Shown: positions 9,445-18,027 of the stretch, piece after piece
How the letters are laid out: each line of letters starts with the position of its first letter
How positions within the stretch are numbered: the stretch's first letter is position 1
Source: Streptomyces daqingensis
GTDB taxonomy: Bacteria; Actinomycetota; Actinomycetes; Streptomycetales; Streptomycetaceae
Length of the DNA: 64,000 nucleotides
Reading direction: 5' to 3'
Assembly (NCBI RefSeq): GCF_014645895.1
Contig: NZ_BMMP01000003.1
Coordinates: 289,949 to 353,948 of the forward strand
Position numbers and translations under genes: made by a program
Notes under the pieces: generated by a model
What the model was told of the DNA's origin: nothing
The model's database searches: none
The model's input: the letters and a program-made list of their open reading frames with translations, nothing else

Positions 9445-9506
9445 GACCTCCGCGACGTGAAACACTGGCGCGGTTGTCCGAATGATTCGTTGGTAGGAGC
9501 CATTTC

Positions 9507-9881
9507 GTGAGCATCGAGAAGCCCGAGGTCGACTTCCCCGAGGGCGCGCCGCCTGCCGACCTGGAGATCGTGGATCTCTGGGAGGGCGACGGGCCCGAGG
9601 CCAAGGCCGGCGACAACGTCTCCGTCCACTACGTGGGCGTCTCCTTCTCCAGTGGCGAGGAGTTCGACGCCAGCTGGAACCGCGGCAAGCCGCTGCAGTT
9701 CCAGCTCGGCGCCGGCCAGGTCATCCCCGGCTGGGACCGGGGCGTCCAGGGCATGAAGGTCGGCGGGCGCCGCCGGCTGACGATTCCGCCCCACCTCGCC
9801 TACGGCGAGCAGGGCGCGGGCGGCGGCCGTATCAAGCCGAACGAGACGCTGATCTTCGTCTGCGATCTGGTCTCCGTCTGA
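9507..9881 (+). CDS. FKBP-type peptidyl-prolyl cis-trans isomerase (cytoplasmic)
   Basis: This 124-residue single FKBP domain has no signal peptide. It is expected to catalyse prolyl isomerisation in the cytoplasm. FKBP signatures are VHYVGVSFSSGEEFDASW, QLGAGQVIPGWDRGVQGMKV and PPHLAYGEQGAGGGRI, with the active-site aromatic and Asp residues present. The GTG start at 9507 has GGTAGGAG upstream. It follows the two-domain FKBP lipoprotein gene by 62 bases and is closed by an intrinsic terminator. Confidence 0.93.
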   Translation: MSIEKPEVDFPEGAPPADLEIVDLWEGDGPEAKAGDNVSVHYVGVSFSSGEEFDASWNRGKPLQFQLGAGQVIPGWDRGVQGMKVGGRRRLTIPPHLAYGEQGAGGGRIKPNETLIFVCDLVSV

Positions 9882-9902
9882 GGCGGCTCCGCAGAGCGGC
9901 AT

Positions 9903-9945
9903 CCGAGGACCTCGCCCTGGGGCGGGGTCCTCGGTCTTTGCTTTG
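9903..9945 (+). terminator. Intrinsic terminator after the FKBP gene
   Basis: CCGAGGACCTCGCC (9903-9916) pairs with GGCGGGGTCCTCGG (9921-9934; one G-U) around a 4-base loop, followed by TCTTTGCTTTG. It is a clear rho-independent terminator that separates the FKBP genes from pafB. Confidence 0.85.
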
Positions 9946-10042
9946 GCCGGGCAGGCGAGGAGCGGTACGGTCAAGTGCCCGGCATCACACCGGGCGATCC
10001 CTGAACAGCACAGAGCAGTACGAGAAGAGGCACGAGGAGCCC

Positions 10043-11017
10043 ATGGCGATTGCCAAGGCCGAGCGGCTGATGAATCTGGCGCTGTGCCTGCTCGGAACCC
10101 GGCGCCCGCTGACGAAGCGCGAGCTTCGTACCTCGATCGAGGCATATATGGAGGCGGGCAGCGACGAGTCCTTCAACCGGATGTTCGAACGCGACAAGGA
10201 CGATCTGCGTGAACTCGGCCTCGTCATCGACACGGTGGAGAACCTCGACGGCGACATCGGCTACCGCGCCAAGCACGACAACAACAGGCTCCCGCCCATC
10301 GCGCTCGACGCCGAGGAGGCCACCGCTCTGGGCCTGGCGGCGCGCGTGTGGCAGCAGGCCCGCCTCGCCGGAGCGGCCAGCGGCGCCCTGCAGAAGCTTC
10401 ACGCAGCCGGCGGCATGCCGCAGCAGGACGACGGGTCCGGCGGCGTCGAGCCGCCCATCCCGCACAGCACGCTGGAGCCGCACATCCCCGCCCGCGAGGC
10501 CGCTTTCGAGCCGCTGATGCTCGCCTGCCGCGACCGGCGTCCCGTCGTCTTCGACTACCGCAAGTCCAATGCCGTTCGGGCCGAGCGGCGCCACGTCGAG
10601 CCCTGGACACTGGAGTGCTGGCGGGGCCACTGGTACCTGGCCGGCTACGACAGGGAGCGGGAGGCCGAACGCGTCTTCCGGCTCTCCCGCATCACGGGGG
10701 CCGTGCGCTCGCGTGCCGGAGCCTTCACCGTGCCCGTACCGGATCAGGTGACGGTGCGGGAGGCCGTCGAGCGCTGGGCGGGGGAGAGCGCGTCGCGTAC
10801 CGCGCTCATCAGGCTGCGTGCCGGATCGGGGTACCCGCTGCGTGCCCGTGCCACGCATGTACGTGAACTCCCCGACGGCTGGGCGGAGTTGGAGATTCCG
10901 TACGGCCACGGGCTGGACGCCTGGCTCGTGGAGTTCGGGCCCGACGTGATCGTTCTGGAACCGGCCGAACTGCGGGCCGAAGTGGTCGACCGGCTGCGCG
11001 CCGTCGCCAAGGGCTGA
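10043..11017 (+). CDS. pafB: PafB, WYL-domain transcriptional regulator
   Basis: This 324-residue protein has an N-terminal winged helix (ERLMNLALCLLGTRRPLTKR, then FNRMFERDKDDLRELG) and a central WYL domain (RRHVEPWTLECWRGHWYLAG). A WCX-type C-terminal extension follows. In mycobacteria PafB and PafC form a heterodimeric activator of the LexA/RecA-independent DNA-damage response. The Paf name reflects genomic location with pafA, not a role in pupylation. The start at 10043 has GAGGAG four bases upstream. It is followed 16 bases later by pafC, so co-expression is likely. Confidence 0.94.
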   Translation: MAIAKAERLMNLALCLLGTRRPLTKRELRTSIEAYMEAGSDESFNRMFERDKDDLRELGLVIDTVENLDGDIGYRAKHDNNRLPPIALDAEEATALGLAARVWQQARLAGAASGALQKLHAAGGMPQQDDGSGGVEPPIPHSTLEPHIPAREAAFEPLMLACRDRRPVVFDYRKSNAVRAERRHVEPWTLECWRGHWYLAGYDREREAERVFRLSRITGAVRSRAGAFTVPVPDQVTVREAVERWAGESASRTALIRLRAGSGYPLRARATHVRELPDGWAELEIPYGHGLDAWLVEFGPDVIVLEPAELRAEVVDRLRAVAKG

Positions 11018-11033
11018 AGGGGAGAGCGACTCC

Positions 11034-11996
11034 GTGGCATCGAACGCCATCGACCAGACGCGGCGGATGCTGTCGCTGGTGACATACCTGCGGGACCGCC
11101 CCGGGGCCAGGATCGACGACGTGGCCCGTGCGTTCGGCATCTCCGCGGACGAACTGATCTCGGACCTCGACGTGCTGCCGATGTGCGGCACCAGCTTCCG
11201 CGGCGGCGACCTGCTGGAGATCGACACCGACGGCGAGCGGATCTGGTGGCGCAACGCCGACGCGCTGGGCAGCGACACGGCACAGCCGCTCCGTCTGGCA
11301 TCCGACGAGGCCACGGCGCTGCTCGTCGCCGCCCGCGCGGTCGCCACGCTGCCGGGCCTGCGCGAGAGCGACCGGGACGCACTGCAGCGCGCCACCGCGA
11401 AGCTGGAGGCGGCCGCGGGGGAGAACGCGGGGGCGAGTTCGCGGCTGTCGGTCACCTTCGAGGCGGAGGGCGGCGTCTTCGCCGACGTCGACAGGGCCAT
11501 CGCCGAGCGGCGCAGGCTCTGGCTGCGCTACTACTCGCCCGCCCGGGACGAGCTGACCGAGCGCGAGGTCGACCCCATCCGGCTCTTCGCCGTGGGGCAC
11601 ACCTACCTGGAGGCGTGGTGCCGCCTCTCCGAGGCGCGCCGTACCTTCCGGCTCGACCGGGTCGCCGAGATCAAGCTGCTGGACGAGCCGGCCGATCCGC
11701 CGCCGGTCGAGCTGCGGGACCTGAGCGAGGGGCTCGTACAGCCGTCCGCCGAGGACCCCGAGGTCGTCGTGGAGGTAGGTCCCGGCGGCCGCTGGGTGGC
11801 GGAGTACTACCCGTACGACAGCGCCGAGGAACTGCCCGACGGAGGACTGCGCGTCACGCTGCGCACCCCCGATCCCGCGTCCCTGCGGCGGCTGGCGCTC
11901 CGGCTGGGCCGGGACGGCCGGATCGTGGAGCCGCGCGAGCTGGCGGACAGTGCGCGCGAGGCGGCGAGGCTCGCCCTGGCGGCGTACGGGGAGTGA
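11034..11996 (+). CDS. pafC: PafC, WYL-domain transcriptional regulator
   Basis: This 320-residue paralogue and partner of PafB starts with a degenerate winged-helix region (IDQTRRMLSLVTYLRDRPGA, DDVARAFGISADELISDL). A WYL domain follows (RRLWLRYYSPARDELTEREV, HTYLEAWCRLSEARRTFRLD), then a WCX C-terminus. In PafBC it supplies half of the DNA-binding and ligand-sensing unit. The GTG start at 11034 has AAGGGGAGAG upstream. It ends the pafBC pair; a short membrane protein gene follows after about 100 bases. Confidence 0.94.
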   Translation: MASNAIDQTRRMLSLVTYLRDRPGARIDDVARAFGISADELISDLDVLPMCGTSFRGGDLLEIDTDGERIWWRNADALGSDTAQPLRLASDEATALLVAARAVATLPGLRESDRDALQRATAKLEAAAGENAGASSRLSVTFEAEGGVFADVDRAIAERRRLWLRYYSPARDELTEREVDPIRLFAVGHTYLEAWCRLSEARRTFRLDRVAEIKLLDEPADPPPVELRDLSEGLVQPSAEDPEVVVEVGPGGRWVAEYYPYDSAEELPDGGLRVTLRTPDPASLRRLALRLGRDGRIVEPRELADSAREAARLALAAYGE

Positions 11997-12100
11997 GCCC
12001 GCCGGAGCGGACCGGGCGCTGCTCCGGGTCCGGCTCGTGCTGCGCCGTACGGCGGGGGAGGCGGAGGTTCCGGGAGGCGCGGAGCCACTAGGCTCGCCTC

Positions 12101-12376
12101 ATGCTCTGGCCCATGTTCTTCCTCGCGCTCGCCTTCTGCGGTATCGCCGTGCTCGGTGTGCTGGCCGTCCGGGTCGGGCTGGAGGTGCGCCGTTTCACGA
12201 GGGCCGTCGGCGACAGCTCGGAGCGGATCACCCGGGCCGCCGAGGAGCTGGAGCGCGCGGCCGGACCTCTGGCGGGACGGGCGGGCGCGACGGGTGCTCC
12301 CGGTGGTGCCCGCGGTGGAGGTGCGGCCCAGGAGGGACGTGTGGGAGGGGGTTCGCGCGAGCCCGGGCGTCCGTGA
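12101..12376 (+). CDS. Small single-span membrane protein, function unknown
   Basis: This is a 91-residue protein with one N-terminal transmembrane helix (MLWPMFFLALAFCGIAVLGV), then an amphipathic charged stretch (RRFTRAVGDSSERITRAAEE) and a Gly/Ala-rich tail. I do not recognise a characterised family. The layout resembles short actinobacterial membrane proteins that precede tatA in this neighbourhood. It is coded between pafC and tatA, with a strong hairpin downstream. Confidence 0.65.
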   Translation: MLWPMFFLALAFCGIAVLGVLAVRVGLEVRRFTRAVGDSSERITRAAEELERAAGPLAGRAGATGAPGGARGGGAAQEGRVGGGSREPGRP

Positions 12377-12465
12377 GGACGTGGTCCTTACGTGTACTGC
12401 CTGGCCCGTACCTTTGAACGGTAAGCTGCTTAGTGCCGCGTCCGCGGTGAAGGGGACCGCAATCC

Positions 12466-12500
12466 GGAGTGAACGACGGGCATTGCCCGTCGTTCACTCC
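12466..12500. terminator. Perfect 16-bp hairpin upstream of tatA
   Basis: GGAGTGAACGACGGGC (12466-12481) and GCCCGTCGTTCACTCC (12485-12500) are fully complementary around an ATT loop. There is no U-tract. It may end the pafBC/membrane-protein transcript or serve as a regulatory palindrome 100 bases before tatA. Confidence 0.6.
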
Positions 12501-12599
12501 TCAGGGTTACGATCGCTGGCAGCACGCGCTTGACGCAGCCCGTCCGATTCACACGGCAGGCAAGGACTCACGCCGGCCCCGGCGAGAAGGTAGTGGCAC

Positions 12600-12887
12600 A
12601 TGATCGGCAATTTGAAGCCCCTGGAGATCGTCCTGATCGTCCTGGTCATCCTGCTGCTGTTCGGCGCCAAGAAGCTCCCGGACATGGCTCGTTCGCTGGG
12701 CAAGTCGGCCCGCATCCTCAAGAGCGAAGCCAAGCAGATGAAGAAGGACGGCGGCGACGACAACGACGCCGGGACCACTGCCGACTCCCAGCAGGCGGCT
12801 CCGCGCACCATCCAGGCGGCACCCGGGGACGTGGCCAGCTCACGGCCCGTCGCGGAGCCGAGCGAACAGCAGCAGAAGCAGTCCTGA
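12600..12887 (+). CDS. tatA: Sec-independent translocase component TatA
   Basis: This 95-residue protein of the twin-arginine translocase oligomerises to form the protein-conducting patch for folded substrates. It has the N-terminal membrane helix ([20 protein letters not shown]), the FGAKKLPD hinge, the amphipathic helix ([20 protein letters not shown]) and a polar Gln/Pro-rich tail. It is followed 68 bases later by tatC. No tatB is adjacent, as is usual in Streptomyces, where tatB is elsewhere. Confidence 0.96.
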   Translation: MIGNLKPLEIVLIVLVILLLFGAKKLPDMARSLGKSARILKSEAKQMKKDGGDDNDAGTTADSQQAAPRTIQAAPGDVASSRPVAEPSEQQQKQS

Positions 12888-12955
12888 ATGCCGTCCGGCC
12901 ACGGAGAGCCGGACATGTGAGGCACTTCCGACAACTCAGACAATGAGGACGAGGG

Positions 12956-13945
12956 TTGCTGAAGTCAGCCCGTAAAGAGGGCAAAAGGGAGAAGGACCCC
13001 GAGGGGCGGATGCCCCTCGCGGAGCATCTGAGGGAGCTGCGCAACCGCCTGATGAAGGCGGTGCTGGCGATCCTCGTGGTGACGATCGTGGCGCTGGTCT
13101 ACTACGAGCCCATCGCCGCCTTCCTCACCGACCCCGTCGCCGCGTCCGTGGGCTGCGAGAAGGGCTTCGGGCGTGCGGCGTCCGAGGGCGAGACGTGCGC
13201 GGAGATCACCCTCAACGGCCTCATCGCGCCCTTCACCGTCATGCTCAAGGTCGGCCTCATGGTCGGTGTCGTCGTGGCGTCCCCGATCTGGCTGTACCAG
13301 CTCTGGGCCTTCCTCGCGCCGGGGCTCCACAGCCACGAGAAGAAGTACGCGCGCAGCTTCGTCGCGGCCGGCGTACCGCTCTTCGTCGGCGGCGCCTACC
13401 TCGCGTACCTCATCCTGCCGAAGGCCGCCAAGACGCTGCTGGACTTCAGCCCCGAGGGCGTCGGGAACCTGATCCCGCTGGACGACTTCCTCGACATCGT
13501 CACCCGGCTCGTGGTCGTCTTCGGTCTCGCCTTCGAGCTGCCGCTGCTGCTGGTGATGCTGAACTTCACCGGCATCCTCGGCGGACGCCAACTGCTGGGC
13601 TGGTGGCGGATCATGGTGCTGTGCATCACGATCTTCTCCGCCGTGGCGACACCGACGGGCGACCCGCTGACGATGGGCGCCCTCGCGGCACCGATCGTCC
13701 TCCTCTACTTCGGCGCCGTGGCGATCTGCCTCCTCAACGACCGGCGACGGGCCAGGAAGGACCCCTACGCCGGACTGGACGACGACGAGGCGTCGCAGAT
13801 CGACCAGCCCGAGGCCCTGGACGAGGGCGAGACGGTGCCCTCGCAGCGTGCGCTCGCCGACGGTGAGGGAGAGACCCGGCCGCGGGGCGAGACCAGGGGC
13901 TCCGGAGGCCCGGTGCGGCAGGACGGTTTCGACGACGCGACCTGA
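12956..13945 (+). CDS. tatC: Sec-independent translocase component TatC
   Basis: This 329-residue polytopic membrane protein recognises the twin-arginine signal. Family features include the N-terminal MPLAEHLRELRNRLMKA (the E-H-L-x-E-L-R motif), six membrane helices and the SPIWLYQLWAFLAPGL segment. The C-terminal ~80 residues are a hydrophilic Asp/Glu/Arg tail longer than in E. coli. The start is a TTG with GAGGACGAGG upstream; no ATG/GTG lies in a better position. At least one likely Tat substrate (the GHL10-type protein at 49767) is in this window. Confidence 0.95.
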   Translation: MLKSARKEGKREKDPEGRMPLAEHLRELRNRLMKAVLAILVVTIVALVYYEPIAAFLTDPVAASVGCEKGFGRAASEGETCAEITLNGLIAPFTVMLKVGLMVGVVVASPIWLYQLWAFLAPGLHSHEKKYARSFVAAGVPLFVGGAYLAYLILPKAAKTLLDFSPEGVGNLIPLDDFLDIVTRLVVVFGLAFELPLLLVMLNFTGILGGRQLLGWWRIMVLCITIFSAVATPTGDPLTMGALAAPIVLLYFGAVAICLLNDRRRARKDPYAGLDDDEASQIDQPEALDEGETVPSQRALADGEGETRPRGETRGSGGPVRQDGFDDAT

Positions 13946-13962
13946 CCCTGTAGGGTCCGCGC

Positions 13963-14856
13963 GTGACCAGCGAGATCACCCTTTTCGTCAATCCCACGGC
14001 CGGCCGCGGACGCGGCGCCGGGGCCGCCCAGCCGGCGGCCCAGGCGCTGCGCGAAGCCGGATTCGCCGTGCGCACGGTCGTCGGGAACGACGCCCCCGAC
14101 GCCCTTGAACGCGCCCGCGAGGCGGTCGGCGCGGGCACCGGAGCACTGATCGCCGTCGGCGGCGACGGAATGGTCTCCCTGGCCCTCCAGGCCGTCGCGG
14201 GGACGGACACTCCTCTCGGCGTCGTCGCGGTCGGGACCGGAAACGACTTCGCGCGGACCACGGGGCTTCCCGTCCGTGCGCCCGCCGAGGCGGGACGCCT
14301 CATCGCCGAGGCCCTCAAGGGCGGGCGCCACCGGACCCTCGACCTGGGGCGGGTGGGGGAGCGGTGGTTCGGCTCGGTGCTCGCCTCCGGATTCGACTCC
14401 AGGGTGAACGACCGCGGCAACCGGATGCGGTGGCCCGCCGGACGCCTGAAGTACGACCTGGCGATCCTCGCCGAGCTGGCCGCCTTCCACACGATCCCCT
14501 ACCGGCTGACGCTCGACGACGAGGAGCCGCGGGAGATCGAGGCCACTCTCGTGGCCGTGGGCAACGGCCCCTCGTACGGCGGAGGCATGCGCATCTGCCA
14601 CGGGGCGGAGATGGACGACGGGCTCCTCGACGTGACCGTGGTCGGGGACTGCAGCCGCGCCACGCTGCTGCGCGTCTTCCCGCGCGTCTACAAGGGGATG
14701 CACCTCAGCCATCCGGCCGTCACGACGTACAAGGCGCGCAGCGTGCGTCTGGAGGCGGACGGCGTGACGGGGTACGCCGACGGGGAACCCTTCGGGCGCC
14801 TTCCGCTGACCGCACGGGTGGTGCCGGGGGCGGTGCGGCTTCTCGCTGCGGAGTAA
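13963..14856 (+). CDS. Diacylglycerol kinase-like lipid kinase
   Basis: This 297-residue member of the DAGK catalytic-domain family phosphorylates lipid hydroxyls such as diacylglycerol or a sphingoid-like lipid. Motifs are the N-terminal FVNPTAGRGRG, the nucleotide-binding GGDGMVSLA and the GTGNDFARTTGLP loop. A beta-sandwich C-terminal domain follows (YADGEPFGRLPLTARVVPGA). The start is GTG at 13963, 17 bases after tatC. The next gene, helY, begins 45 bases after its stop, so tatA-tatC-dagK-helY may be one transcript. Confidence 0.88.
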   Translation: MTSEITLFVNPTAGRGRGAGAAQPAAQALREAGFAVRTVVGNDAPDALERAREAVGAGTGALIAVGGDGMVSLALQAVAGTDTPLGVVAVGTGNDFARTTGLPVRAPAEAGRLIAEALKGGRHRTLDLGRVGERWFGSVLASGFDSRVNDRGNRMRWPAGRLKYDLAILAELAAFHTIPYRLTLDDEEPREIEATLVAVGNGPSYGGGMRICHGAEMDDGLLDVTVVGDCSRATLLRVFPRVYKGMHLSHPAVTTYKARSVRLEADGVTGYADGEPFGRLPLTARVVPGAVRLLAAE

Positions 14857-14901
14857 CGACCGTGAGCGGTGTCGGGGGTGGCCGGTAGGCTCGTAGTCAC
14901 G

Positions 14902-17712
14902 ATGACCGAGGACCTGTCCCCCGCGGAGCGATATGCCGAGGCGCGGAAGCGCGCCCAAGAGCAGGCCACCGCTCTCGCGCCATTCCGTGACCTCTACGAC
15001 TTCGATCTCGACGATTTCCAGATCGAGGCGTGCCAAGCCCTCGAAGCCGGAAAAGGCGTGCTGGTCGCGGCACCGACCGGTTCCGGCAAGACGATCGTCG
15101 GCGAGTTCGCCGTGCACCTGGCGCTCACCCACGGCCGCAAGTGCTTCTACACCACGCCCATCAAGGCCCTCTCGAACCAGAAGTACAACGACCTGGTCAA
15201 GAGGTACGGCGCGGACCGCGTGGGTCTGCTGACCGGGGACAACTCGGTCAACGCCGACGCACCCGTGATCGTGATGACGACCGAGGTGCTGCGGAACATG
15301 CTCTACGCGGGCTCCCAGGCCCTCGCGGGGCTGGGACACGTGGTGATGGACGAGGTGCACTACCTCTCCGACCGCTTCCGCGGTGCCGTCTGGGAGGAGG
15401 TCATCATCCACCTCCCGGAGTCCGTCACCCTCGTCTCGCTGTCGGCGACCGTCTCCAACGCCGAGGAGTTCGGCGACTGGCTGGACACGGTCCGCGGCGA
15501 CACCCGGGTGATCGTCTCCGAGCACCGGCCCGTGCCGCTGTGGCAGCACGTCCTCGCCGGACGGCGGATGTACGACCTCTTCGAGGAGAAGGCCGACAAG
15601 CGGGAGGTCAACCCGGACCTGGTGCGGATGGCCCGGATGGAGAACAGCCGGGTCACCTCGCCGCGTGACCGCCGCCGCGGCAGTCCGCGCCGCGAGGCGG
15701 ACCGTGAGCGTGAGCGCCGGAGCCGCGCCCGGGTGTGGACGCCGGGCCGGCCGGAGGTCATCGACCGGCTCGACTCCGAGGGGCTGCTCCCCGCCATCAC
15801 CTTCATCTTCAGCCGCGCGGGCTGCGAGTCGGCGGTGCAGCAGTGCCTGTACGCGGGTCTGCGGCTCAACGACAACGCGGCGCGGGCCCGGGTGCGCGAG
15901 ATCGTCGAGGCGCGTACCGCCGACATCCCGGACGCCGACCTGCACGTCCTGGGCTACTTCGAATGGCTGGAGGGCCTGGAGCGGGGCATCGCCGCGCACC
16001 ACGCCGGGATGCTGCCGACCTTCAAGGAGGTCGTCGAGGAGCTGTTCGTGCGCGGCCTCGTCAAGGCCGTCTTCGCGACGGAGACGCTCGCCCTGGGCAT
16101 CAACATGCCCGCTCGTTCCGTGGTGCTGGAGAAGCTGGTCAAGTGGAACGGCGAGCAGCACGCGGACATCACACCCGGCGAGTTCACGCAGCTGACGGGC
16201 CGTGCCGGGCGGCGCGGCATCGACATCGAGGGCCATGCCGTCGTGCTGTGGCAGCGCGGCATGGACCCTGCCGCGCTGGCGGGCCTGGCCGGCACGCGTA
16301 CGTATCCGCTGCGCTCCTCCTTCAAGCCCTCGTACAACATGGCCGTCAACCTCGTCGGCCAGTTCGGGCGGCACCGCTCGCGCGAACTGCTGGAGACCTC
16401 CTTCGCGCAGTTCCAGGCGGACCGGTCCGTGGTGGGCATCTCCCGCCAAGTGCAGCGCAACGAGGAGGGGCTGGAGGGCTACCGCGAGTCCATGACCTGC
16501 CACCTCGGCGACTTCGAGGAGTACTCGCGGCTGCGCCGGCAGCTGAAGGACCGTGAGACGGAGCTCGCGAAGCAGGGCGCCGTGCAGCGCAGAGCGCAGG
16601 CCGCGGCGGCGCTGGAGAAGCTCCGGCCCGGGGACGTCATCCACGTCCCGACCGGCAAGTTCGCCGGTCTCGCGCTCGTGATCGACCCGGGGACGGGCGG
16701 GGGGCGCGGCGGCCCGTCGCACCAGAGGGGCTGGCAGCAGAACGACGGTCCCCGTCCGCTCGTACTGACCGCGCAGCGCCAGGTGAAGCGGCTCGGGTCG
16801 ATCGACTTCCCGGTGCCGGTGGAGCCGCTGGAGCGGATGCGGATCCCCAAGTCGTTCAACCCGCGCAGCCCCGAGTCGCGCCGCGATCTCGCCTCGGCGC
16901 TGCGGACGAAGGCGGGGCACCACGCGCCGCCCCGGCACCGCAAGCAGCGTTCGGCCGCCGCCGACGACGGTGAGATCGCGCGGCTGCGCGCCGAGATCCG
17001 CCGCCACCCCTGCCACGGCTGCGACGAGCGGGAGAACCACGCCCGCTGGGCGGAGCGCTACCACCGGCTGCGCCGGGACACGCGGCAGCTCGAACGCAAG
17101 ATCGAGGGCAGGACGAACACCATCGCCCGCACCTTCGACCGCGTGTCCGCGCTGCTGACGGAGCTGGGCTATCTGCGCGGCGACGAAGTGACCGACGACG
17201 GGCGGCGGTTGGGACGTCTCTACGGCGAACTGGACCTGCTGGCGAGCGAGTGCCTGCGGGACAAAGTGTGGGACGGCCTCCCGCCGTCCGAACTGGCCGG
17301 GTGCGTCTCGGCGTTGGTGTACGAGTCGCGTGCCGCCGACGACGCGCTGCCGCCCAAGCTGCCCGGCGGCGGTGCCAGGGGAGCCCTGGAGGAGATGGTC
17401 CGTATCTGGGGCCGCCTGGACGCTCTGGAGGAGGAGCACCGCATCAGCCAGACGGAGGGCGTGGGCCAGCGCGAACCGGATCTGGGCTTCGCCTGGGCCG
17501 CGTACCGCTGGGCGGAGGGGCACGGCCTCGACGCCGTGCTCCGCGAGGCCGACATGCCCGCGGGCGACTTCGTCCGCTGGTGCAAGCAGTGCATCGACGT
17601 ACTCGGCCAGATCGCCGTCGCGGCGCCGGACGGCGACAGCGTCGCGAAGAACGCGCGCAAGGCGGTCGAGGCGATGCGCCGCGGCGTCGTGGCGTACACG
17701 AGCGTGGGCTGA
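14902..17712 (+). CDS. helY: Ski2-like DEVH-box helicase HelY
   Basis: This 936-residue ATP-dependent RNA/DNA helicase of the Ski2/Mtr4 group contains Walker A (APTGSGKTIVGE, ~55), the DEVH box (MDEVHYLSDRFRG, ~150), motif III (SATVSNAEEF) and motif VI (QLTGRAGRRGID, ~430). A C-terminal DSHCT-type domain includes a CHGCDERENH segment. An Arg-rich insertion (SRVTSPRDRRRGSPRREADR) lies between the two RecA-like domains. Mycobacterium tuberculosis has helY in the same tatC-helY order, which supports the assignment. The cellular substrate is not known. Confidence 0.9.
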   Translation: MTEDLSPAERYAEARKRAQEQATALAPFRDLYDFDLDDFQIEACQALEAGKGVLVAAPTGSGKTIVGEFAVHLALTHGRKCFYTTPIKALSNQKYNDLVKRYGADRVGLLTGDNSVNADAPVIVMTTEVLRNMLYAGSQALAGLGHVVMDEVHYLSDRFRGAVWEEVIIHLPESVTLVSLSATVSNAEEFGDWLDTVRGDTRVIVSEHRPVPLWQHVLAGRRMYDLFEEKADKREVNPDLVRMARMENSRVTSPRDRRRGSPRREADRERERRSRARVWTPGRPEVIDRLDSEGLLPAITFIFSRAGCESAVQQCLYAGLRLNDNAARARVREIVEARTADIPDADLHVLGYFEWLEGLERGIAAHHAGMLPTFKEVVEELFVRGLVKAVFATETLALGINMPARSVVLEKLVKWNGEQHADITPGEFTQLTGRAGRRGIDIEGHAVVLWQRGMDPAALAGLAGTRTYPLRSSFKPSYNMAVNLVGQFGRHRSRELLETSFAQFQADRSVVGISRQVQRNEEGLEGYRESMTCHLGDFEEYSRLRRQLKDRETELAKQGAVQRRAQAAAALEKLRPGDVIHVPTGKFAGLALVIDPGTGGGRGGPSHQRGWQQNDGPRPLVLTAQRQVKRLGSIDFPVPVEPLERMRIPKSFNPRSPESRRDLASALRTKAGHHAPPRHRKQRSAAADDGEIARLRAEIRRHPCHGCDERENHARWAERYHRLRRDTRQLERKIEGRTNTIARTFDRVSALLTELGYLRGDEVTDDGRRLGRLYGELDLLASECLRDKVWDGLPPSELAGCVSALVYESRAADDALPPKLPGGGARGALEEMVRIWGRLDALEEEHRISQTEGVGQREPDLGFAWAAYRWAEGHGLDAVLREADMPAGDFVRWCKQCIDVLGQIAVAAPDGDSVAKNARKAVEAMRRGVVAYTSVG

Positions 17713-18027
17713 CGGCGCGGCGGGCGGGCCGGCCGCGGGGAGCGCCGTGGCCGGCTGCCCCCGCGCGGGCCAGGGGGCGTTACGGGGTCACCGGGCCCGC
17801 TCGGCGTGAGGTGCGCAAGAGCGGTACGGGCGCCGGGTGTTGAGCACGGGGCCGGCCGGGGCATGTTCACCCCGGCGCGCCGCGGACGGTACGCCGGAGG
17901 TATTCGAGGGTGCGCTGTGCCGGAGCCCGTGCGGCACAGCGCGGATCGGCGAAAGCCTCCGGTTCTGTCGTGACCGGGCTGCGGGCGCCGTCCTGTCCTC
18001 GTGTCTCCCGCCGCAACGGAGGTCGAT
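17713..18027. other. Intergenic region after helY
   Basis: A 315-base GC-rich gap with no convincing gene. CGCGGGG (17734-17740) can pair with CCCCGCG (17759-17765) and may be the helY terminator, though no U-tract follows. ACGGAGG at 18016-18022 is the ribosome site for the next gene. Confidence 0.5.

Noticed and set aside
13765..17523. 1252-codon open frame on the minus strand opposite helY, dagK and tatC
   Set aside because: Its translation is Arg/His/Val/Gly-rich without any domain, and it mirrors three well-supported genes. Long antisense frames are usual in high-GC DNA.
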